Assembly (NCBI RefSeq): GCF_018449675.1
Contig: NZ_JAAVUZ010000003.1
Span: 351,023 to 415,022, forward strand
DNA length: 64,000 nt
Source: Glaciihabitans sp. dw_435
Lineage (GTDB): Bacteria; Actinomycetota; Actinomycetes; Actinomycetales; Microbacteriaceae
Direction of reading: 5' to 3'
The position numbers and the translations under genes were made by a program. Shown here one piece after another: positions 43,327 to 50,195 of the stretch (the first letter of the stretch is position 1; each line of letters starts with the position of its first letter). The notes beneath the pieces are model-generated. The model ran no database searches and was not told the origin of the DNA. It saw only the letters and a list, made by a program, of their open reading frames with translations.

Positions 43327-44263
43327 GGGAGCCAATCTCGACGACCTGAAGACACAGATCCTCGCCGAGCACGGCTCCGCCGCCCGCATCATCAGCGCGG
43401 AACGCGTGACCCAGGGCGGCATCGGCAAGTTCCTCGCCAAGCAGTTCTTCGAGGTAACCGTCGAGGTCGCCGAGGCACGCCTGCTCAGCGCCGCCCGGTC
43501 CTCCGGGCCGGCCCCCGGACACGCCGGGCCAGAGCTTCTGGGCACCGCGGAGCGCCTGGGCATCGCCGCGCTCCTTGCCGAAGCGGATGCCGCGGACGAC
43601 GTGGCTCCGGAAGCACCGCAGCAACACCTCCTCTCCACCACCAGCGCCGACTTCGAGGAGATCCTCGCCGATCTCGCCGCCCGCGCCGGGATCGGAGAAC
43701 CGGACAGCGTTCCGTCCACACCGGCCGACGACGCACCCCCGGCTGCCCGCGCGCCGGCGTCTCCCCGCACCGGGGGAGCACTGGAGCTCAGCGACCCGGG
43801 TCTTATCTCCTCGTACGCGACGCCGGGCGATCTCGTGCTTTTCGTTGGCCTCGGTCAGGACGCCCTGACTGTTGCGCGTGCGATGTCGCGTTCAGGGAGG
43901 CACTCCGACCTGCGCAGCGGAGGCGGCATCAGCCTCCGTGGCAGTGCACCCATCACCGACCGTCGCGCCGCCCTCACCGCGCGCGCCGAGGCGGTGATCC
44001 GCAAGCGCTGGGTGTTCGTGGCGTTCGGCCTCGACGACACCGAGGTTTACGCGGACCTGTTGCGCGCCATCGGTGCCGACCAGGTCTGGGCGGTGGTCGA
44101 TGCAGGCAGGAAACCGGACGACACCGAGCGTTGGGTGCTCGGGTTGGGAGACGCGGTCGGTGTGGATGCCCTCGCCGTCGTCGGCGCGCATCGTACAACG
44201 ACCCCGGAGACCGTCGCGCGCCTCGGGGTCCCCATCGGGTGGATCGAAGCGCCTGTACAGTGA
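43301..44263 (+). CDS. FlhF-like protein without GTPase motifs
   Basis: 320 residues from GTG 43301. The N-terminal ~55 residues match the FlhF B-domain type (FQLRGANLDDLKTQILAEHGSAARIISAERV, then GGIGKFLAKQFFEVTVEV). A Pro/Ala-rich linker leads to a Rossmann-like C-terminal part, but where the SRP-GTPase P-loop belongs it reads GDLVLFVGLGQDALTVARAM (177-196), so G-x-x-G-x-G-K-T is absent. Position between flhA and csrA is that of flhF. It is likely a GTPase-dead relative or degenerate paralogue with a structural role. Confidence 0.7.
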   Translation: MPTSRFQLRGANLDDLKTQILAEHGSAARIISAERVTQGGIGKFLAKQFFEVTVEVAEARLLSAARSSGPAPGHAGPELLGTAERLGIAALLAEADAADDVAPEAPQQHLLSTTSADFEEILADLAARAGIGEPDSVPSTPADDAPPAARAPASPRTGGALELSDPGLISSYATPGDLVLFVGLGQDALTVARAMSRSGRHSDLRSGGGISLRGSAPITDRRAALTARAEAVIRKRWVFVAFGLDDTEVYADLLRAIGADQVWAVVDAGRKPDDTERWVLGLGDAVGVDALAVVGAHRTTTPETVARLGVPIGWIEAPVQ

Positions 44264-44309
44264 ATGACGGCGGGGTAACTCCGCGCCGGACCCAACAAGG
44301 ATGTGCTGC

Positions 44310-44552
44310 ATGTTAGTTCTGACACGGAAGTTGAACGAACGCATCATGATCGGCGATGACATCGTCATCACCTTCGTGGAGCTGCGAAGCGACAACAGCG
44401 TTCGGATCGGGATCGACGCACCCCGGGGAGTGCGCATTCAGCGCGAGGAGATCCTCGACGCGGTCGCCGACGCCAACCGCGCATCCGCCGACGCCGCCGC
44501 CACCGCTCCCGAGGAGAACCTCAAGAAGCTGCTGGGCGGCGGGAGCGAGTAA
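44310..44552 (+). CDS. csrA: Translational regulator CsrA
   Basis: 80 residues from ATG 44310 (MLVLTRKLNERIMIGDDI), preceded by AAGGAT; a start nine bases earlier is possible but adds only M-C-C. It shows the complete CsrA fold: VRIGIDAPRGVRIQREEI with the RNA-binding V-x-I-x-R-E-E end strand. An Ala-rich tail follows. CsrA binds GGA hairpins near ribosome sites; the flagellin leader carries such a hairpin. The convergent fliW encodes its usual antagonist. Confidence 0.95.
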   Translation: MLVLTRKLNERIMIGDDIVITFVELRSDNSVRIGIDAPRGVRIQREEILDAVADANRASADAAATAPEENLKKLLGGGSE

Positions 44553-44564
44553 CGCCGCGGCGCC

Positions 44565-44936
44565 CTAGCGAGCGAGCAGCGGAGCCTTCAGCGGCCAGTC
44601 CTGCTCTTCGAGGATGAACTGGCGGGCGTGTCCGGTGGCCGTGTTGAGCACGATCGGCGCAAGAAGATTCACGGTCGTCGATTCGTCTCCGGGGTTTACG
44701 ACGACGAGAACGGATGCGTCGTCTGCCGAGAGCAGACCAAGAGAATCCCGCTGGTCCTCGGAGATCGTGGGCGTGTAGTCCGGAAGGTGCAGGCTCGCGT
44801 CGATGACGTAGAGGCGGGCGCCCTCGCCCGACTCGAGCGAGAACAGGCCGGGCGCGTCATCCACGTCCACCAGCTGGAAGTCGACAAGTGGCTCGAGCCC
44901 AAGCGGGGACGACAGGAACGTCAGGGGCGCGCTCAT
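44565..44936 (-). CDS. fliW: Flagellar assembly factor FliW
   Basis: 123 residues. FliW signatures: LTFLSSPLGLEPLVDFQLVDVDDAPGLFSLESGE in short, then DASVLVVVNPGDESTTVNLLAPIVLNTATGHARQFIL (in parts). FliW binds flagellin or CsrA, releasing CsrA when flagellin accumulates. It is the last gene of the flgN-flgK-flgL-fliW run and converges on csrA with 12 bp between. Overlaps flgL by four bases. Confidence 0.94.
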   Translation of the reverse strand: MSAPLTFLSSPLGLEPLVDFQLVDVDDAPGLFSLESGEGARLYVIDASLHLPDYTPTISEDQRDSLGLLSADDASVLVVVNPGDESTTVNLLAPIVLNTATGHARQFILEEQDWPLKAPLLAR

Positions 44937-45814
44937 CGGAGGAAGTCCATCAGCGTCGGCTGGAGCGTTCGCGAGGTCACGGACAGGGCCGCCTGGTACA
45001 CGGTCTCCTGAGTCTTCAACTGCAACACGATGTCGGCGATGTCCACGTCTTCGATTCCCGTGCGTTGCGTCTCGAGATCCACCTTGGTGCTGAGCAGCGT
45101 CTTCTGAGCGTCGATGATGGTCGCCTGCCGCGCGCCGGTCACCGCCAGCTGGGCGCTCACGGTGTCGGACCGACTGTTGAGAACGTTGACGTGGGCACCG
45201 ACGTTCACGCCTGCCCGCAGATCGGACACGATCGAGTCGATCTCCGCAAACACCGAGTCGGAGCCGGTACCGAAGACGGCAGCGCCGTCAGCGTCCACCC
45301 GAACCGTGGTGGTGTCGTCGATGCGACGTTCAACGGTGCCAGCGCCTCCCGTGTAGCTGTAGTCGGCGGCGAAGGCGTGTCCCGCGTCGGAGTTGCCCGC
45401 AAACACCGACCGGCCCAGGTATTCGGTGTTAGCGGCACTGAGGAGCGAGTCGCGGATGGTCTCGAGTTCCTTGGCGATCGCTTCCTTCGCCGCGGGCGAC
45501 ATGGACCCATCGTTGGCGCCCTGCAGAGTGAGATCGGCAGCCTTGCGCAGCAGCCCCGACACCGTCTCGAGGGACGAATCAACGGTGGTGAGCCACTCGT
45601 TTCCATCGGCGGCGTTGCGGGTGAACTGGGTGTTCGCCGTCTGCGCCGCCCGCACCTTCAGCGCGTCGGCCGTTGCCGCCGGGTCATCGGACGGCCGGGT
45701 GATCTTGTTGAGCGTCGATCCCTGAATCTGCAGCCGGGACAGCTCGGCCGCCGCCGTCTGCAGATTGCGTGATGCGGCATGCATCATCGTTGTGGTGGTC
45801 ACCCGGGTGAGCAT
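44933..45814 (-). CDS. flgL: Hook-filament junction protein FlgL (HAP3)
   Basis: 293 residues. The flagellin-like N-terminus is VTTTTMMHAASRNLQTAAAELSRLQIQGSTLNKITRPSDDPAATADALKVRAAQTAN (in parts), and the C-terminal helix ends TQETVYQAALSVTSRTLQPTLMDFLR. It joins FlgK to the filament. Three bases separate it from flgK. Confidence 0.94.
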   Translation of the reverse strand: MLTRVTTTTMMHAASRNLQTAAAELSRLQIQGSTLNKITRPSDDPAATADALKVRAAQTANTQFTRNAADGNEWLTTVDSSLETVSGLLRKAADLTLQGANDGSMSPAAKEAIAKELETIRDSLLSAANTEYLGRSVFAGNSDAGHAFAADYSYTGGAGTVERRIDDTTTVRVDADGAAVFGTGSDSVFAEIDSIVSDLRAGVNVGAHVNVLNSRSDTVSAQLAVTGARQATIIDAQKTLLSTKVDLETQRTGIEDVDIADIVLQLKTQETVYQAALSVTSRTLQPTLMDFLR

Positions 45815-45817
45815 CGG

Positions 45818-47236
45818 TTATCGTCCTACCAGTCCGGTCTTGTTGATGAGCGTGTCGAGCATTTCATCCATCGCGGTCAGCACTCGCGCCGCCCCCTGAT
45901 AGGCCGTCTGGCTCATCAGCAGGTTCACGTTCTCTTCGTCGAGGTCGACGGAAGCATTGGAGAGCTGCGCCGTCACGGCGCCGTTGGCCGCGAGATCCGC
46001 GAGCACCGATTGCTGGAGCTCACTCTTGGTGGCGACAGCAATCTTGGTGACGAATCCACCCCACAGGGCGTCGGGGGAGCCGGGCCCGGCGCTGAGTTTG
46101 GAGATCTTGTCGGCGATTGATCCGTCCAGCGCGCCGCCGCCCACCGCCCCGGTAGCGATCCCGGCACCCGTGGTCGGGATGACCTTCAGCCCGAGGGCCG
46201 CCGGTCCCGTGGCAGAGACAGAGAAGAAATCGAGGCCGGTGGCCCCGGTGGAACTGACGCCCGTCTCGTGCACGGCATTCACCTGCGCGGCCACGGCGAT
46301 CGCGAGGTCGTTATAGGACTGTGCCGCCTCGGCGATCGCCCCGCCCGTGCCATCCGTGTTGGACGGGGCCAGGAGTGACAGCGTGCCCGCCAGCTCGCCG
46401 CCATCGAGGGCGACAGCGACGCCGGGTCGCGCCGCCCATTCGAGCTGCACCGTGCCGGTGTCCATTGTGCGGCTGCCGGCTACCGTCACCGGGTTGAATG
46501 TCGTTCCGCTGACGATCGGGTTGCCGCCGATGAGTACCTCGACGGTTCCGTCGCCGAGGGAGTTCACCGTGCCGCCGGCCAGGGTCGCGATCCGCGTGGT
46601 GAGAAGATCACGCTGGTCGAGGAGTTCGTTGACCGAGCCTCCCGACTGTTGGGTCTGCCTGATCACCTGGTTGAGCTTCGCCACCTGCTCGGCGGCGGAG
46701 TTGAGTTCCGTCACGGTGACATCCGCGTTGGACCTCACCGATTGCCACTGCGAGGCCGCCGCGGTGTACCCGGCAGCGATCTGCGTGCTGAGGTTCGCGC
46801 CCTCCTCCAGTACCACCGAGGCGTTGGCACCGCTGTTGGCCTTGTTGGAGAGATCCTGCCACGAGGCCCAAAAGTTCTGTAGTCCCGTGGAGATTCCGTT
46901 CGCCCCGGGTTCATTGAGCGACTTCTCGAGTGAACTCAGGGCGTCGGCTCGCACGTAGGAGAAGCCCGCGGACGAGGCGGTGGACCGCACCTGGGCATCG
47001 AGATACTGATTCGCCAGGCGCGCGATGCCAGTGACGGAGACTCCCTGGCCGGGAGACTGCAGCGGGTTGGCGAGGATGCCCGTGGAACTCAGCGGAGCGA
47101 CGGGGGAGAGGGAAACCCGCTGGCGGGTGTAGCCCTCGGTCTTGGCGTTCGCGATGTTCTGGCCGGTGACGTCGATCGCGGTTCGTGCCGCCACGAGTGC
47201 CGTATAGGCAGAATTCAATCCGCTGAACGTGCTCAT
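45818..47236 (-). CDS. flgK: Hook-filament junction protein FlgK (HAP1)
   Basis: 472 residues. N-terminus with the hook/rod signature AIDVTGQNIANAKTEGYTRQRVSLSP; middle with TIAGYTAAASQWQSVRSNADVTVTELNSAAEQVAKLNQ-like coiled part; C-terminus with EENVNLLMSQTAYQGAARVLTAMDEMLDTLINKTGLVGR (in parts). It forms the first junction ring on the hook. It abuts flgN. Confidence 0.95.
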   Translation of the reverse strand: MSTFSGLNSAYTALVAARTAIDVTGQNIANAKTEGYTRQRVSLSPVAPLSSTGILANPLQSPGQGVSVTGIARLANQYLDAQVRSTASSAGFSYVRADALSSLEKSLNEPGANGISTGLQNFWASWQDLSNKANSGANASVVLEEGANLSTQIAAGYTAAASQWQSVRSNADVTVTELNSAAEQVAKLNQVIRQTQQSGGSVNELLDQRDLLTTRIATLAGGTVNSLGDGTVEVLIGGNPIVSGTTFNPVTVAGSRTMDTGTVQLEWAARPGVAVALDGGELAGTLSLLAPSNTDGTGGAIAEAAQSYNDLAIAVAAQVNAVHETGVSSTGATGLDFFSVSATGPAALGLKVIPTTGAGIATGAVGGGALDGSIADKISKLSAGPGSPDALWGGFVTKIAVATKSELQQSVLADLAANGAVTAQLSNASVDLDEENVNLLMSQTAYQGAARVLTAMDEMLDTLINKTGLVGR

Positions 47237-47731
47237 CTAAACTTCCTTGTCCAGTAATCGGGCCTGGTCCGGCACCGCACCCGTCGACGAGACGCCATTG
47301 GCGTCATACGTACCCCCCGAGGTGGCCACGTTTGCCAGAGTCTCCTGCGTGGCACGATTTGCCGAGCGCAGCAGCACAACGTTCTGGTCGCGAACTTCCT
47401 GGATTCGGCCGACGAGACCGCCGAGTCCGCGCAGGTGTGACTGGAGGATCTCCGACCACACGCCCTCGGGCGACGCGGCAACTACCTCGCGAAGGGTCGC
47501 GTCTTCCGAAACCCCGAGCTCCGCTGCCACCGCCGCGACCTCAACGGTCCGCGCGAGACCCAGGTCGCGCAGACGCGCAGTGACCTGTTCCGTCTCTTTC
47601 GTTGCCCGCTCGAGCCACCGGGTTTTTCCGGCGGTGAGCAACAGCTGTTCGACCTCAAGCTTGAACAGCAGGACTTCCAACAGCTCGCGTTCCTTCCACA
47701 GCAACGCAGACAGTTCGTGCATACCCATGTC
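47237..47731 (-). CDS. flgN: FlgK/FlgL export chaperone FlgN
   Basis: 164 residues from ATG 47731 (MGMHELSALLWKERELLEVLLFKLEVEQLLL). A GTG nine bases earlier is too close to the AAAGGGGG ribosome site, so ATG 47731 is preferred. The long helical build with leucine-rich start and RIQEVRDQNVVLLRSANRATQETL near the end fits FlgN. It leads the operon with flgK, flgL and fliW and is preceded by a reverse-strand sigma-28 element. Confidence 0.85.
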   Translation of the reverse strand, partial: DMGMHELSALLWKERELLEVLLFKLEVEQLLLTAGKTRWLERATKETEQVTARLRDLGLARTVEVAAVAAELGVSEDATLREVVAASPEGVWSEILQSHLRGLGGLVGRIQEVRDQNVVLLRSANRATQETLANVATSGGTYDANGVSSTGAVPDQARLLDKEV

Positions 47732-47833
47732 GATCACCACCCCCTTTGAGTCTAATCCGGCCCGAAATCAGGCATTCGGTGAGTTCGCAGCGCTCTCGCA
47801 GCCGAGAAACGCCGCTTTCGCAACCGAAGAGAA

Positions 47834-47860
47834 CTATCGGGCGAAGCCCGGTCGATGTAA
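47834..47860 (-). promoter_or_regulatory. Sigma-28-type promoter of flgN-flgK-flgL-fliW
   Basis: On the minus strand TTAC (47857-47860), 15 bases, CCCGATAG (47834-47841). One base differs in the first box from the TAAC of the other flagellar promoters. It ends about 100 bases before flgN. Confidence 0.72.
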
Positions 47861-47900
47861 GCGCATGTACCAAAAGACCGAAACGGCTCCGTACGGCGAA

Positions 47901-47932
47901 ACGGGCGCCACACCCTGAGGTGCGGCGCCCGT
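47901..47932 (-). terminator. Terminator downstream of rtcB
   Basis: ACGGGCGCCACACC and GGTGCGGCGCCCGT form a 14-bp stem with one mismatch and the loop CTGA, beginning 14 bases after the rtcB stop in minus-strand direction. It insulates the flgN promoter from rtcB transcription. Confidence 0.7.
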
Positions 47933-47945
47933 CACCGGCGACCGG

Positions 47946-49133
47946 TTAGTCGCCCTTCACATTCACGATCTGACGGAGGGTGTGCCGAATGGAGACCAAC
48001 TCCGCGGCATCCGCCATCACCCGGTCAATCGGCTTGTAGGCCGCCGGAATCTCGTCGAGGAACGCGTCGGTGTCCCGGTACTCGATTCCGACCATCGCCT
48101 CCCGGAGTTCGTCGTGCGTAAACGCTTTCCGCGCGGCCGACCGCGAGTGAGTCCGTCCCGCTCCGTGCGGAGAGGATTCCAACGCGACCTTGTTGCCACG
48201 GCCAACCACCACGTACGAGGCCGTGCCCATCGATCCGGGGATCAACCCGAGCTCGCCCTCCCGAGCGGAGATCGCACCCTTCCGCGACAACCACACGCTC
48301 TTGCCGAAGTGAGTCTCCTTTTGCGTGAAGTTGTGGTGCGTGTTGATGCGCTCCCGTTCGTCGATGGGTTCGCCCGTGAGTTCTGCAACCTGGCGGATGA
48401 CCCGGTCCATCATTTCCTCACGATTGAGCAGTGCGAACTTCTGGGCCCAGCCGAGCTCGAGGACGTACCGCTCGAACTCGGGCGTTCCCTCCACCAGGTA
48501 AGCGAGATCGTTGTCCGGAAGAGTGATCCACCACTTCTCCATGAGTTTTTGCGCCACCCGGATGTGCTTCTGGGCGATCTTGTTGCCAACGCCCCGGCTG
48601 CCGGAGTGAAGGAACAACCAGACCGTGTCATCCTCATCGAGGCTGGCCTCGATGAAGTGGTTACCGGACCCGAGGGTACCCAGCTGCAGGCGCCAGTTCC
48701 CCACGTACGATGCGGGATCGAACCCGGCCTTCTCGGCGAGTTCTTCCAGCTCCCGGATGCGGGGCTCGGCCGTCGCGACGATCTTGCGGTTGTACGCCCC
48801 GGCGGACAGCGGAACCGCTCGCTCGATCTGCTCACGCAGATCCTTGAGGGTCGACCCGGTGGCAGCGAGCTTCTGGTCGAGGCTCTCCCGGGTGAGCTGC
48901 GTCTTGACGGCGATCATGCCGCAGCCGATGTCGACGCCGACGGCCGCCGGAATGACCGCCCGCAGCGTCGGAATTACCGACCCGACAGTGGCACCGAGGC
49001 CCGGGTGGGCGTCCGGCATCAAGGCGAGGTGCGGGTAGATGAACGGCATGGTCGAGGCGGTACGAGCCTGTTCCTCGGCGGTGTCGTCGAGGATGCTCGC
49101 CCAGCTGATCAGCCGGTCGTTGATTTTCTTCAT
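47946..49133 (-). CDS. rtcB: RtcB-family RNA-splicing ligase
   Basis: 395 residues from ATG 49133, ribosome site AAAGGACC. Metal-binding VDIGCGM with Cys71, the GNHFIE strand, HSGSRGVGN and the nucleophile-histidine motif SSPHGAGRTHSRSAARK are all present. RtcB joins 2',3'-cyclic-phosphate or 3'-phosphate ends to 5'-OH ends, using GTP and manganese; in bacteria it is tied to RNA repair. No rtcA or rtcR is nearby. The short gene and terminator upstream separate it from arfB. Confidence 0.94.
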   Translation of the reverse strand: MKKINDRLISWASILDDTAEEQARTASTMPFIYPHLALMPDAHPGLGATVGSVIPTLRAVIPAAVGVDIGCGMIAVKTQLTRESLDQKLAATGSTLKDLREQIERAVPLSAGAYNRKIVATAEPRIRELEELAEKAGFDPASYVGNWRLQLGTLGSGNHFIEASLDEDDTVWLFLHSGSRGVGNKIAQKHIRVAQKLMEKWWITLPDNDLAYLVEGTPEFERYVLELGWAQKFALLNREEMMDRVIRQVAELTGEPIDERERINTHHNFTQKETHFGKSVWLSRKGAISAREGELGLIPGSMGTASYVVVGRGNKVALESSPHGAGRTHSRSAARKAFTHDELREAMVGIEYRDTDAFLDEIPAAYKPIDRVMADAAELVSIRHTLRQIVNVKGD

Positions 49134-49254
49134 GGTCCTTTATCTCTGTGTGGGTAAAGCGAGTCGGGCGAGGATTCGTCCGGGGGAGCCCGGGACCTGC
49201 GCCCTCATCGACCCTGCAGTGTCGAGAGGAAGCGTGAATGTGTCGTGGAGACAC

Positions 49255-49290
49255 AAAAAAGCGCCGAGCCTCACGTGGGGCTTCGGGGCG
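49255..49290 (-). terminator. Rho-independent terminator after the 34-residue gene
   Basis: On the minus strand CGCCCCGAAGCC pairs with GGCTCGGCGC (one bulge, one mismatch) and is followed directly by six T. It is one of the few classical T-tract terminators in this window, 20 bases after the small-gene stop. Confidence 0.8.
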
Positions 49291-49310
49291 TCAGTACGAC
49301 GGCGAAATTC

Positions 49311-49415
49311 CTACGAGAGGTGCTGGAAGGTGCGCAGCAGCCACTGCTGCTGCTGGCGAGGATCGCGCAGGGGCAGATGGTTGGTGGTCTCGAGGGGCTT
49401 GATGGTGATGGTCAC
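49311..49415 (-). CDS. Short gene for a 34-residue protein between arfB and rtcB
   Basis: GTG at 49415 with AAGGAGG eight bases upstream, the best Shine-Dalgarno in the region. The peptide begins VTITIKPLETTNHLPLRDPR, then four glutamines and WLLRTFQHLS. It ends at TAG 49311-49313 and a T-tract terminator follows. I recognise no family. The exact coupling of strong ribosome site, stop and terminator makes it look like a real small protein or a leader peptide; it is basic, with no membrane helix. Confidence 0.7.
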   Translation of the reverse strand: MTITIKPLETTNHLPLRDPRQQQQWLLRTFQHLS

Positions 49416-49523
49416 GATGTGCCCCTCCTTCCAGATCAACGGGGTATCCGTGCCGGACGTCGGCACAGGAGTGTGAGCCTAGCGGGCGCGGACGACACGT
49501 GTCTACGCCAATTCTTGACGAAG

Positions 49524-49946
49524 TTATTCGGCGGGAGGGCGCTGCCGACCCTGTTTGATGATCGACCGCTGCCCCTTGGTCGCCAGCCGGCGCTGGTTGG
49601 AGCCGCGGGTCTTGCGGGTGGGGCGGCGCGGGGGAGCGTCCGGTGCGAGTGCCGTTGACACGAGATTTCCGAGCTTGACCAGCGCGGACTCGCGATTGCG
49701 CAATTGCGATCGCTGCTCGGAAGCCGCCACGGTGACGATCCCGTCGACCAGCCGGCGCGCCAGACGCTCTGTCAGGATGGCCCGCTGCTCGTCGGTCAGC
49801 ACGGCGGAATTGGTGACATCCCACGACAACTCCGCGCGACTGTCGGACGTGTTGACGTGCTGCCCGCCGGGTCCCGACGACCGCGAAAAACGCCAGCCGA
49901 GTTCCGAGGCGGGAATCGTGAGCGCGGGTGACACCTCCAGGTCCAT
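49524..49946 (-). CDS. arfB: Alternative ribosome-rescue factor ArfB (YaeJ)
   Basis: 140 residues from ATG 49946 (MDLEVSPALTIPASELGWRFSRSSGPGGQHVNT). The catalytic GGQ lies in SSGPGGQHVN near residue 30. There is no codon-recognition domain, and the C-terminus is a lysine/arginine-rich tail (RRPTRKTRGSNQRRLATKGQRSIIKQGRQR in short) that would enter the mRNA channel. It hydrolyses peptidyl-tRNA on stalled ribosomes. A longer frame upstream is unlike the family. Confidence 0.92.
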   Translation of the reverse strand: MDLEVSPALTIPASELGWRFSRSSGPGGQHVNTSDSRAELSWDVTNSAVLTDEQRAILTERLARRLVDGIVTVAASEQRSQLRNRESALVKLGNLVSTALAPDAPPRRPTRKTRGSNQRRLATKGQRSIIKQGRQRPPAE

Positions 49947-50195
49947 GGTGCAAGCGTGGCACACGGCCGGCCGCACATCGACAGAACGAGAAAGCCCCGG
50001 CCGTGACATCCGCCAGATCTTCATCCTGCGAACGACGCCCGGGGCTCTGCACTGTCTCAACCAGTACCCGCCGGCCGTAGCCGGAAGTTCGCTGCAATGC
50101 TACCGCGGGCGTGTGGTGACTCACCTGTTTCGGGTCTGCCCGCGATCCGGCGATTTTGGTGGATTACCAGCACACGTCAGAGAGGGACCATTCGC

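Noticed and set aside
49134..49250. tRNA-like or Y-RNA-like segment upstream of rtcB
   Set aside because: A short GAATCC-like string with a 5-bp stem can be drawn, but no cloverleaf arms pair properly.
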